In this document: positions 1 through 5,642 of the stretch, piece by piece
How the letters are laid out: every line of letters starts with the position of its first letter
Position numbering within the stretch: position 1 is the first letter of the stretch
From: JBCCRH01 sp039208045
GTDB taxonomy: Bacteria; Bacteroidota; Bacteroidia; Chitinophagales; Saprospiraceae
DNA: 6,118 nucleotides
Reading direction: 5' to 3'
NCBI GenBank assembly: GCA_039208045.1
Contig: JBCCRH010000376.1
Location: forward strand, 1 to 6,118
Notes under the pieces: generated by a model
Seen by the model: only the letters and a program-made list of their open reading frames with translations
The model's database searches: none
What the model was told of the DNA's origin: nothing
Translations under genes and position numbers: made by a program

Positions 1-1359
1 GATTGGATAGATGGCATTTGGCCTAACGAAAAAGTAGAGTATCGAGATAGCCCTAATGATTCTTACTGGGATAGACAAAGCAATTTAGACCGAATTGGAG
101 CACGAGCCCTTTGGGATGTGCAAACGAATGGACTGACTGCGAATGGAGACACTATCGTAATAGCTATACTAGAGCCAAATGGTTTTTCTCCTGATCATCC
201 CGATCTTAAAGATAATATTTGGCAAAATAATAAAGAGATTCCTGAGGATGGGTTAGACAATGATCATAATGGATATGTAGACGATCTTTATGGTTGGAAT
301 TTTGAGTATGGAGATGATAATCACAAACCGGAAAGTTATACACATGGTACACCAGTTGCAAGTTTGATAGGGGCAAGAGGGAATAATAGTATAGGAATTT
401 CTGGGGTTTGCTGGAATATAAAACTAATGCTAATGAGTTACACAAATGAAGTTGCTGATGTAATAGAAGCATATGAATATATCCTAAACCAGCGAAAGCT
501 GTATAATCAAACCGGGGGAAAGGAAGGTGCATTTGTAGTGGCAGCTAATACATCATTCGGAATTTCTAGAAAATTTCCAGTTGACTTTCCCTTTTGGTGC
601 GCTATTTTTGATGAGTTGGGGGAGCAAGGTATTCTAAGCGTTTCGGCTACTGCTAATGCTGCGAGAGATGTAGCAGAGCTTGGAGATATGCCGACCCTAT
701 GTGATAGTGAATACTTAATTACTGTGACTAATTTAGATGTAAACGATGAGTTATATTACATCGCTAGTTATAATCCCAATAGTGTAGACATTGCTGCCCC
801 AGGTGAAAATAATTATGCGGCCTATCCCAATAATCAATATGCTGAATTTGGTGGCACATCTGCAGCCACTCCTCTTGTCGCTGGTGGGATAGGGCAGCTC
901 TACATGATGCCTTGCCTAAAGTTATTTGAAGTATACCAATGGAGTGAGCAAGCTTTATTTATCAAGTCAATCATTCTGGACGGTGTCCAAAAGTCCAATG
1001 GTCTTAACAATTTAGTTCGAGCAGGAGGATACCTTAACTTAAAGCAAAGCGGTCAATTGCTAGAATCCTTATGTATAGATTCAACAAGTGATAGTCTCGA
1101 AATAAGTGTATTTCCAAATCCAACTTCCGATTTTATCAATGTGTATCTAGCCGGTGAAAAGAGTACCTTTTCTGAAGAGAAATTTATTGGAAAATTAATC
1201 GACCAAAGCGGAAAGTTAATTTGGGAAAACCAGTTGAAGGAAATTCTATTTTCAGACTCATTACTAGCTTTAGATGTATCTAAACTGGCTTCAGGGATAT
1301 ATTTTTTACAAGTTAAAAGCAGCTCTAAAGTATGGACTAAAAAGATTGTTATAAGGTAA
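1..1359 (+). CDS. Secreted S8 (subtilisin-like) serine peptidase with T9SS sorting domain, 5'-truncated by window edge
   Basis: The frame is open from base 1, so the GTG at 118 is not the real start; 452 residues are visible. Numbering from the window edge, the peptidase domain runs from about residue 48 to 340. It has the His motif HGTPVAS (His115), followed by a GNNSIGISGV segment, the oxyanion Asn in SATAN (Asn219) and the nucleophile motif GGTSAATP (Ser287). An acidic DNDHNGYVDD loop (86-95) resembles the Ca-binding-like insert common in Bacteroidota subtilases. Where the family has the catalytic Asp (VAVxDxG type), this protein reads IAILEPNG, with Glu58 (codon GAG, 172-174). Residues 368-452 form a T9SS type A C-terminal sorting domain (VFPNPTSD, then LASGIYFLQV, ending KKIVIR). 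The protein should therefore be exported by Sec, cross the outer membrane by T9SS, and be attached or released outside. Family assignment is firm; activity is uncertain because of the Glu. The signal peptide and most of the propeptide lie outside the window. Confidence 0.93.
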   Translation, partial: DWIDGIWPNEKVEYRDSPNDSYWDRQSNLDRIGARALWDVQTNGLTANGDTIVIAILEPNGFSPDHPDLKDNIWQNNKEIPEDGLDNDHNGYVDDLYGWNFEYGDDNHKPESYTHGTPVASLIGARGNNSIGISGVCWNIKLMLMSYTNEVADVIEAYEYILNQRKLYNQTGGKEGAFVVAANTSFGISRKFPVDFPFWCAIFDELGEQGILSVSATANAARDVAELGDMPTLCDSEYLITVTNLDVNDELYYIASYNPNSVDIAAPGENNYAAYPNNQYAEFGGTSAATPLVAGGIGQLYMMPCLKLFEVYQWSEQALFIKSIILDGVQKSNGLNNLVRAGGYLNLKQSGQLLESLCIDSTSDSLEISVFPNPTSDFINVYLAGEKSTFSEEKFIGKLIDQSGKLIWENQLKEILFSDSLLALDVSKLASGIYFLQVKSSSKVWTKKIVIR

Positions 1360-1415
1360 ATAATTAATCATACTTCATCTGATCTAAGCTAATCCTCAGC
1401 TCCTAAAATCGCTTT

Positions 1416-2468
1416 TTATTCTTGTAAATTCACCTCCACCCGCCGATTGAGCTGGCGATTCCCTTCATTATCATTCTGGGCAAGCGGTACAGTGCTCCCT
1501 TTCCCGATAGTCACCATCCTTTTAGGGGCCACACCTTTTGCTGCCAAGTACGCTTTGACCGCCTCCGCCCGCTTTTGGGATAGCTCCAAATTGTAGGCAG
1601 CAGTACCTTCATTATCGGTATGGCCCGTGATGGTGATGGTAGTTGTAGGGGAGTCTTGCAGATGCTGCGCCAACTGATCTAGTTCGGGGAATGAGCTAGG
1701 TGGTAGCTCCGCTTGGTTAAATTCGAATAGTAGGTGTTCTAGCGCAAAGGGCTGCTGTGCAAACGAGTGTGTAGTGTCTGATGTCAATGGTTGGAGGAGC
1801 ACATCATCTAGTAGATAGAAGCCATAGTCCAATTCCTCATGTTCATCTTCCACTGTAATCGATTGATCTTTCAAGAAATTACCGATCAACAAGAACTGAT
1901 AGTTGTCATTGGCGATAAAAGTGCCGGATATTTTTTGCCACTGCTGCTGCTGTACCACTTTCGTGGAAAGGTAGGCGGGACTTACGTCAAAATGGCCGAG
2001 CACGTGCCGTTGGGTCGCATCGGTCACACTTAGGGCAATGCCAAAGCCATTAACTTTGGAGGAATTGTTTAGTGGTCGGAGCCAAAATTCGAAGTAGTAT
2101 TCGCGGCCTGCTTCGAGGGTTTGGGTGAGCTTGGTTTGAATATACTCTTTGCAGTGCATGGCTTGATTGAGGCAGCCGTAGGTTTTGATGCCCAGCATAA
2201 ATTTGCCGGTGCGTGGAGCATAGGTGCTGAGGTCAACATAGGGGCGCTTGGGGAGCATCTTGCCCAAATATTGGACGAATAGCAGGTCGGGAGAGCCTTG
2301 AGTCGGGGACGTCCAATCTTGTATATGTTGCTCAAAACGATAGTAGGTACTCGACCATCGATCATCTATGGCGTTCACTCTTTCAAAAGAAGGATTCGGT
2401 ACTAGATTTTGGGCTCGACCCCAAAAAGGAAGGCAGCAGAGCAGGAGTGCTAAATGGGAAATTTTCAT
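1416..2468 (-). CDS. OmpA-family envelope protein with N-terminal NLVPNPSFE-type module
   Basis: 350 residues. Residues 1-19 look like a Sec signal peptide (MKIS, hydrophobic stretch, then GRA before Gln20). The following NLVPNPSFE and aromatic-rich beta region (about 21-228, with EYIQTKLTQTLEAG and YGFYLLDDVLL) resembles the beta-sandwich, carbohydrate-binding-like module that precedes OmpA domains in many Bacteroidota proteins. Residues about 242-350 are the OmpA C-terminal peptidoglycan-binding domain: LLFEFNQAEL, then ITGHTDNEG, LSQKRAEAVKAYL and NRRVEV. Asp285 and Arg300 have the same 15-residue spacing as the diaminopimelate-binding Asp and Arg of OmpA. The likely role is a periplasm-facing peptidoglycan anchor or cell-surface-associated structural protein; there is no beta-barrel region. 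LLLC at 8-11 has a poor lipobox, so soluble or SPI export is favoured. GC is about 50% in sampled stretches against about 38-45% in sampled stretches of other genes. The start codon lies 5 bp from a dispersed repeat. It converges with the subtilase, 56 bp apart. Confidence 0.92.
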   Translation of the reverse strand: MKISHLALLLCCLPFWGRAQNLVPNPSFERVNAIDDRWSSTYYRFEQHIQDWTSPTQGSPDLLFVQYLGKMLPKRPYVDLSTYAPRTGKFMLGIKTYGCLNQAMHCKEYIQTKLTQTLEAGREYYFEFWLRPLNNSSKVNGFGIALSVTDATQRHVLGHFDVSPAYLSTKVVQQQQWQKISGTFIANDNYQFLLIGNFLKDQSITVEDEHEELDYGFYLLDDVLLQPLTSDTTHSFAQQPFALEHLLFEFNQAELPPSSFPELDQLAQHLQDSPTTTITITGHTDNEGTAAYNLELSQKRAEAVKAYLAAKGVAPKRMVTIGKGSTVPLAQNDNEGNRQLNRRVEVNLQE

Positions 2469-2472
2469 AGGG

Positions 2473-2517
2473 TTTTACTGAAGAACGGGGAGTATGCTAA
2501 ATAGATACAATTGCTAG
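2473..2517. repeat. Dispersed direct repeat, copy 1
   Basis: TTTTACTGAAGAACGGGGA at 2473-2491 recurs exactly at 6004-6022. Beyond the 19-mer, the two copies still share ATAGA, ACAAT and TAG blocks in register up to 2517 and 6048, about 35 of 45 positions by eye. Copy 1 ends 5 bp from the ATG of the OmpA-family gene, so its complement forms that gene's 5' leader. No coding frame explains the conservation. I do not recognise the family. Confidence 0.8.
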
Positions 2518-2604
2518 CGGTCAACCTATTGACGAACCCTGCAAACATTAAACCGACAGACAAATGGAATCTATGGGAAGCCTAGCATACGCGTTAAAAC
2601 AGGA

Positions 2605-2638
2605 ACCATCTTTCTCGCCACATGACGAAAAAGATGGT
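2605..2638. terminator. Strong hairpin, possible terminator of the YCII gene
   Basis: Arms 2605-2617 (ACCATCTTTCTCG) and 2626-2638 (CGAAAAAGATGGT) pair in 12 of 13 positions with one C/A mismatch and an 8-base loop. On the minus strand it lies 40 bp beyond the stop codon of the YCII-family gene, and the T-rich run after the stem (GGTTCCTGTTTT) is weak for a classical intrinsic terminator. It could equally be a structured repeat belonging to the repeat-containing spacer. The structure is certain; the function is inferred. Confidence 0.55.
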
Positions 2639-2677
2639 AAATTGTTTCCTAAACTTATGAGATTTGAGAGTCGGAAA

Positions 2678-3028
2678 TTAATTTTCCCGTCTCTGGACTG
2701 GGCGAACTTCCACTCTTCCGTTCTCTTTGAAAATAGGACACCCCTTTGAAATCTCTACAGCCTCGTTGATGTCCTTGGCATTAACGATGAGAAAACCACC
2801 AACCATTTCTTTGGCTTCGTTGAAAGGGCCATCTGTAACAACTTTATTGTTTCCAGTTACCAGTTTGCCAGTGGTTTGAAGGGCTTCTCCCCCGTCAAGA
2901 ATTCCTCTCTGACCTAGACCTCCCATCCAGGTATTCCATGATTCAAAGTATGCCTTAACTTTTTCTGAATCTTCGGCAGTGTGGATGTGAGTGTCACCAC
3001 CTCTGAATAAAAACATGAATTTTTCCAT
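2678..3028 (-). CDS. YCII-related (COG3795-like) small protein
   Basis: 116 residues, a normal length for the family. It opens with MEKFMFLFRGGD, has the conserved central segment TDGPFNEAKEMVGGFLIV (about 65-82), and ends with a GCPIF and VEVRPV segment (97-111). These are hallmarks of the YCII-related, dimeric ferredoxin-like alpha/beta-barrel proteins of the COG3795 type, often encoded beside regulators (commonly an ECF sigma factor). Their biochemical role is generally not known, so no reaction is assigned. It is soluble and has no signal peptide. It is divergent from an HxlR-family regulator with an 81-bp gap carrying two palindromes, which makes it a likely target of that regulator. A strong hairpin lies downstream of its stop. 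The ATG at 3028 fits the family's usual N-terminus. Confidence 0.9.
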   Translation of the reverse strand: MEKFMFLFRGGDTHIHTAEDSEKVKAYFESWNTWMGGLGQRGILDGGEALQTTGKLVTGNNKVVTDGPFNEAKEMVGGFLIVNAKDINEAVEISKGCPIFKENGRVEVRPVQRREN

Positions 3029-3045
3029 TTCTATTTCGGTTTGAT

Positions 3046-3076
3046 TTTGTTGTACAAATTTTCATTGTTATCTTTA
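3046..3076 (+). promoter_or_regulatory. Bacteroidota-type promoter for the HxlR-family gene
   Basis: TTTG at 3046-3049, a 19-base spacer, and TATCTTTA at 3069-3076 match the Bacteroidota consensus TTTG at -33 and TAnnTTTG at -7 (last base differs). Transcription would start near 3082, about 28 bp before the ATG. A weaker element for the opposite strand (TTG in the right-hand palindrome, about 20 bases, then AAAATTTG) could serve the YCII gene. Confidence 0.5.
3050..3057. promoter_or_regulatory. TTGTACAA palindrome, left operator half-site candidate
   Basis: Perfect 8-bp palindrome directly after the predicted -33 element of the HxlR-family gene. An identical copy lies 28 bp away, centre to centre, which is close to an integral number of helix turns only if about 9.3-10.5 bp per turn is allowed (2.7-3.0 turns). 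Likely a binding site for the divergently encoded HxlR-family protein; inferred from position and symmetry. Confidence 0.5.
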
Positions 3077-3077
3077 A

Positions 3078-3085
3078 TTGTACAA
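3078..3085. promoter_or_regulatory. TTGTACAA palindrome, right operator half-site candidate
   Basis: Second identical palindrome, overlapping the predicted transcription start of the HxlR-family gene. A protein bound here would block initiation, consistent with autorepression, and the same complex could control the divergent YCII gene. Confidence 0.5.
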
Positions 3086-3109
3086 GTAGGCTGATAAAAA
3101 CAAGTAAGT

Positions 3110-3499
3110 ATGGGAAAAGATACTAATGCTGATAATCAAGAAGTTAAAGTCGAAAAAAAGATCGTTTTCGATGAATATTCTTGTCCTATAACTGCTACAA
3201 TGCAAGTTTTAGGTGGAAAATGGAAGTCCATTCTCATCAATGCTATTTACCACACATCCCCTGCACGGTTTGGTGAATTGAGGCGTAGCGTAAAAGGAAT
3301 TACGCAATCAATGCTTACTACTCAATTACGACAGTTAGAAAATGATGGAATAATTAGCAGAAAAATTTATGCTGAAATTCCGCCAAGAGTCGAATACACT
3401 TTGACCGAGTTTGGACTTACGTTATCGCCAATAATGCAATCAATGGCAGAATGGGGTAAACAATACAGACTTAACAATGAAAGAAAAACGGAAAAGTAA
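3110..3499 (+). CDS. HxlR-family winged-helix transcriptional regulator
   Basis: 129 residues. After a charged, non-conserved 20-residue leader, the family core begins with YSCPITATMQVLGGKWK (23-39), continues with RFGELRRSVKGITQSMLT (53-70, the helix-turn-helix and recognition helix region), then TQLRQLENDGIISRKIY, PPRVEYTLTEFG (wing, 91-102) and a C-terminal dimerisation helix with SMAEWG. Cys25 is the near-invariant Cys which in some relatives (YodB, HypR) senses reactive electrophiles; whether it does so here is unknown. It acts as a cytoplasmic dimeric DNA-binding protein. The likely targets are its own promoter and the divergent YCII gene. ATG at 3110 is the only start upstream of the core that suits the predicted promoter. 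Confidence 0.94.
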   Translation: MGKDTNADNQEVKVEKKIVFDEYSCPITATMQVLGGKWKSILINAIYHTSPARFGELRRSVKGITQSMLTTQLRQLENDGIISRKIYAEIPPRVEYTLTEFGLTLSPIMQSMAEWGKQYRLNNERKTEK

Positions 3500-3554
3500 G
3501 ATTTCATTAAAAAAGTGTATCTACTTGTAAAGTAAAATCCAGCGCTTTTGATGA

Positions 3555-3600
3555 CACATTTACAATTTGCACAGACCAACAGCACAAATTAAAAATTGCA
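3555..3600. repeat. Imperfect direct repeat upstream of the Crp-like gene
   Basis: CACATTTACAATTTGCA (3555-3571) and CACAAATTAAAAATTGCA (3583-3600) match at about 14 of 17 aligned positions with one gap, 28 bp apart. The same stretch holds an AATTTG/CAAATT inverted pair (3564-3569, 3585-3590). It lies about 90-130 bp upstream of the Crp/Fnr-like gene, so it may be a regulatory site or a relic of a structured repeat; function unknown. Confidence 0.35.
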
Positions 3601-3611
3601 GAAGAGCTAAC

Positions 3612-3665
3612 AAGTTAACTTACCACAGTAAAATAAATCATCAGACAACTTATTAGACGTTAACT
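3612..3665. repeat. AAGTTAACTT palindrome and repeated GTTAACT heptamer
   Basis: A perfect 10-bp palindrome AAGTTAACTT occupies 3612-3621, and its GTTAACT core recurs at 3659-3665, 45 bp downstream and 24 bp before the Crp/Fnr-like start codon. It could be an operator pair for that regulator. The sites are short and AT-rich, so chance is possible. Confidence 0.3.
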
Positions 3666-3688
3666 AGGGGGAACAAAGACAAATTAAT

Positions 3689-4225
3689 ATGAACTCGCCT
3701 ATAGAAACGGAATTGATTAAGCCATTTCAAGTGGAGAGGAAAACCTATCAAAAGGGACAGCTATTAGAGGCTAGCGGTGTGTTTTCAAAGTATTTGTATT
3801 ATATCAATGCTGGGGCGTGCAAGCAATACCGAATCAACAAACAAGGGGATTCAGTTATCTTTAGGTTAATGAGCGAAGGAGCGTTTTGTGCTGCTGCGTA
3901 TTCGCTAATCACAGGGAACAAATCTTTCGATTTTATCGAGTGTTGTGAAGATTCAGATATTACTGTTTATAACTACCATATGATTCTTGCTCAGTATGAT
4001 AACAATATAGCCTTGTCCAATCTTTCCAGACGGATAGTGGAGCAGTATTTTATTGAAGAGCAAGAGCGAGCAATCACCCTTGCCAATTTTTCACCCACAG
4101 CACGCTACGACAAATTTTGTCAGGAGAAGGGAACATTCTTACAGCGTTTCAATCTTGGCGATATTGCTTCCTACTTAGGAATGAGAAGAGAAACGTTAAG
4201 CCGCATTAGAAGCAAACGATTTTGA
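3689..4225 (+). CDS. Crp/Fnr-family transcriptional regulator without cAMP-binding signature
   Basis: 178 residues. A cupin-like sensor domain (about 10-105) contains the typical KGQLLEASG, YLYYINAGACKQY and FRLMSEGAFCAAAYSLITG segments. A dimerisation helix follows (107-140), then a winged-helix DNA-binding domain with RFNLGDIASYLGMRRETLSRIR (153-174). The phosphate-binding cassette of true CRP (GE-AL...RxA) is not present, so a cAMP ligand is unlikely; there is also no Cys cluster for an FeS group as in FNR. This matches the many ligand-orphan Crp-like regulators of Bacteroidota. Length is close to normal for that group. An in-frame TAG at 3665 precedes the ATG at 3689 with no other start between, so the start is well supported. 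It lies 79 bp upstream of a membrane-protein gene on the same strand, which may be its target. Confidence 0.9.
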   Translation: MNSPIETELIKPFQVERKTYQKGQLLEASGVFSKYLYYINAGACKQYRINKQGDSVIFRLMSEGAFCAAAYSLITGNKSFDFIECCEDSDITVYNYHMILAQYDNNIALSNLSRRIVEQYFIEEQERAITLANFSPTARYDKFCQEKGTFLQRFNLGDIASYLGMRRETLSRIRSKRF

Positions 4226-4261
4226 TTTTGGTCAAAGTAATTGTCCCCTTAAGGATTGATC

Positions 4262-4291
4262 TTTGTCTAGAATTTTAAATGATAACGTTTG
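4262..4291 (+). promoter_or_regulatory. Weak Bacteroidota-type promoter before the membrane-protein gene
   Basis: TTTG at 4262-4265, 18 bases, then AACGTTTG at 4284-4291 (consensus TAnnTTTG, first base off). The start of transcription would fall only about 8 bp before the ATG at 4305, which argues for caution. If real, the gene has its own promoter and need not depend on read-through from the Crp-like gene. Confidence 0.25.
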
Positions 4292-4304
4292 TACTTAAAA
4301 TCTT

Positions 4305-4682
4305 ATGGAAAACTACAAAAAATCAAGCCTAATTCTAGGTTTTTCAATATGGCTAGGTGCCACCCTTGTGTTTCGTTTGGCCGGTCAATATTTCTTTCTA
4401 GTAGACCAGGTTGCCATTCTCCTGATCCTTTATCTGAGTGTTGTGCCTGTATTGATGACTGTCGCTCATTTTTTCTTTAAAAGGTTTCAACTTACGGGAA
4501 ACCAACCAGTTCTATCCGCAGCATTATTGGTGCTACCTGGCATGTTGCTGGACACTTTTGTCATTCTCTTTTTTAGTTATGCCTTGCCCAATATGCCTGC
4601 TCATGCAGATGCTGAATTTGGGTCATGGCTAATGTGGGCATATAGTTCAGTGTTGGTATATGGTGTAGTTAAGAGTAAATAG
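4305..4682 (+). CDS. Four-helix integral membrane protein, DUF5367-like
   Basis: 125 residues, mostly hydrophobic, with four predicted membrane segments at about 8-26, 34-57, 68-93 and 105-122. Conserved-looking features are IWLGATLVFRLAGQYFF in helix 1, the LPGMLLDTFVILFF signature at the start of helix 3 (PGMLLD, 78-83), a PNMP turn (95-98) and FGSWLMWAYSSVL in helix 4. This pattern recalls the DUF5367 family of small bacterial membrane proteins, whose function is unknown. No transport or catalytic motif is evident. It sits in the inner membrane by topology prediction. It follows a Crp/Fnr-like regulator and may be controlled by it, but a separate weak promoter is possible. A GC-rich palindromic element begins about 10 bp beyond the stop. 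Confidence 0.78.
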   Translation: MENYKKSSLILGFSIWLGATLVFRLAGQYFFLVDQVAILLILYLSVVPVLMTVAHFFFKRFQLTGNQPVLSAALLVLPGMLLDTFVILFFSYALPNMPAHADAEFGSWLMWAYSSVLVYGVVKSK

Positions 4683-4696
4683 GGCCACGGAGATTG

Positions 4697-4745
4697 CAAA
4701 CCTGCCCGTTCCGCAGGCGGGTCCACTGGGCGCGTGCCAGGTTTG
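4697..4745. repeat. REP-like GC-rich palindromic element
   Basis: Outer arms CAAACCTG (4697-4704) and CAGGTTTG (4738-4745) enclose a GC-rich interior that can fold in two competing ways: CCCG/CGGG (4705-4708, 4718-4721) or CCTGC/GCAGG (4701-4705, 4713-4717), plus a small GGC/GCC hairpin before the right arm. The GC content contrasts sharply with the AT-rich flanks. Architecture and intergenic position are those of REP elements mobilised by Y1 (RAYT) transposases, though no such transposase is in the window. The GTG at 4734 lies inside it, which is a reason not to start the hydrolase there. Confidence 0.65.
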
Positions 4746-4763
4746 TTACAAATAAAAATTGAA

Positions 4764-5582
4764 ATGAGAACCATTCTATATGCTTTTTTATGGCTTGTTT
4801 GTGGAATATATAGCTCCTGCGCGCAAGATGATACTCCTGCACCTACACCGGAGTCAACTAGCCCTGAAACAGCCACCTACTTATCTCAGGTTTACAGCAA
4901 CCAACAAGGCTCACTCCCTTATCGAATTATGTATCCAGAAGGATATGATGGAGAGCAAAAATTTCCAATTCTTTTCTTCTTACATGGTGCTGGAGAGCGG
5001 GGCAATAATAATTCTAGCCAGCTTACTCATGGAGGTTCTTTATTTTTGAATGCGGTAAAGCAATACCCTTGCATTGTAGTCTTTCCACAATGTGCAAGTA
5101 ATGACTGGTGGGCCAATAATTCCAGTGGTGCGATCTTGTCCAATGGATTCCCTCCATTCCAAAATATTCCATTAGATCCGCCCAATCCATCGATGGGGCT
5201 ATTAGAGCAGTTAATCGACAGTCTAACCCATACAGCTGCTGTTGATACATCCAGAGTGTACATTGCCGGTCTTTCTATGGGAGGAATGGGTACGGCTCAG
5301 TTATTAGCTAAAAAGCCAACACTTTTTGCGGCAGGCGTCGTGATAGCTGGAATAGCACCACTGGACTTTACAGATGAACTTTCGCAGACCCCTACTTGGA
5401 TTTTTCATGGGTCAAATGACAGTGTAGTCGCTTTTTCTCATGGACAAGCGTATTTTGACGCTATAGATGATGGCATGGGGACGCATCGATTCACCGTATA
5501 CCCTGGTGTAGGACATTTATCTTGGGATGCTGCATTTGCAGAGCCGGATTTTTTAAGTTGGATTTTTTCTAAAAGCAACTAG
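4764..5582 (+). CDS. COG4099-like alpha/beta-hydrolase (predicted peptidase/esterase), probable lipoprotein
   Basis: 272 residues from ATG 4764. Residues 1-18 form a signal sequence ending YSSC, with Cys19 the likely lipidated residue; it is followed by AQDD, which fits the acidic export signal of Bacteroidota surface lipoproteins. A Pro/Thr/Ser-rich linker leads to the hydrolase domain (about 53-272). FLHGAGERG (His74) is the oxyanion-side motif, GLSMGG holds the nucleophile Ser171, HGSNDS the acid Asp219 and GVGH the His251. This resembles the COG4099 predicted peptidase / PHB-depolymerase-like group, acting on esters or short peptides; the natural substrate cannot be read from sequence. 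An alternative GTG at 4734 adds ten residues before the signal sequence and lies in a REP-like repeat, so ATG 4764 is preferred. It converges with a small hypothetical gene, 60 bp apart. Confidence 0.9.
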   Translation: MRTILYAFLWLVCGIYSSCAQDDTPAPTPESTSPETATYLSQVYSNQQGSLPYRIMYPEGYDGEQKFPILFFLHGAGERGNNNSSQLTHGGSLFLNAVKQYPCIVVFPQCASNDWWANNSSGAILSNGFPPFQNIPLDPPNPSMGLLEQLIDSLTHTAAVDTSRVYIAGLSMGGMGTAQLLAKKPTLFAAGVVIAGIAPLDFTDELSQTPTWIFHGSNDSVVAFSHGQAYFDAIDDGMGTHRFTVYPGVGHLSWDAAFAEPDFLSWIFSKSN

Positions 5583-5642
5583 TTATCGTGTATCAAAAAT
5601 AAGTTTTAGGGCCATATTCGTATCCAAGAGTAAATCCATACC

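Noticed and set aside
118..120. GTG as start of the subtilase
   Set aside because: The same frame is open back to base 1 and reads as subtilase pre-domain sequence (for example RIGARALWDV), so the gene is truncated by the window.
1360..1415. Bidirectional terminator between the subtilase and OmpA-type genes
   Set aside because: Only a 4-bp AGCT pairing is visible, too weak to call.
2427..2447. Lipobox in the OmpA-type protein (LLLCC)
   Set aside because: Leu before the Cys is poor for signal peptidase II, the Cys lies in the middle of the hydrophobic core, and GRA before Gln20 is a better ordinary cleavage site.
2492..2590. GTATGCTA/TAGCATAC inverted pair around the spacer
   Set aside because: Eight-bp arms 83 bp apart with only a loose extension; not clearly above chance.
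2564..2749. A 61-codon plus-strand frame
   Set aside because: It spans the 13-bp hairpin, its last third is antisense to the YCII gene, and the peptide shows no family resemblance.
4289..4480. Overlapping plus-strand frame in the membrane-protein gene
   Set aside because: Out-of-frame reading of the DUF5367-like gene with a Cys/Ser/Pro-rich, non-conserved composition.
4697..4745. CRISPR or tRNA-like element
   Set aside because: Single unit without repeat-spacer periodicity and without a cloverleaf fold; REP-like palindrome fits better.
4734..4763. GTG start extending the hydrolase by ten residues
   Set aside because: It lies inside the REP-like element, and ATG 4764 gives a proper lipoprotein signal sequence.
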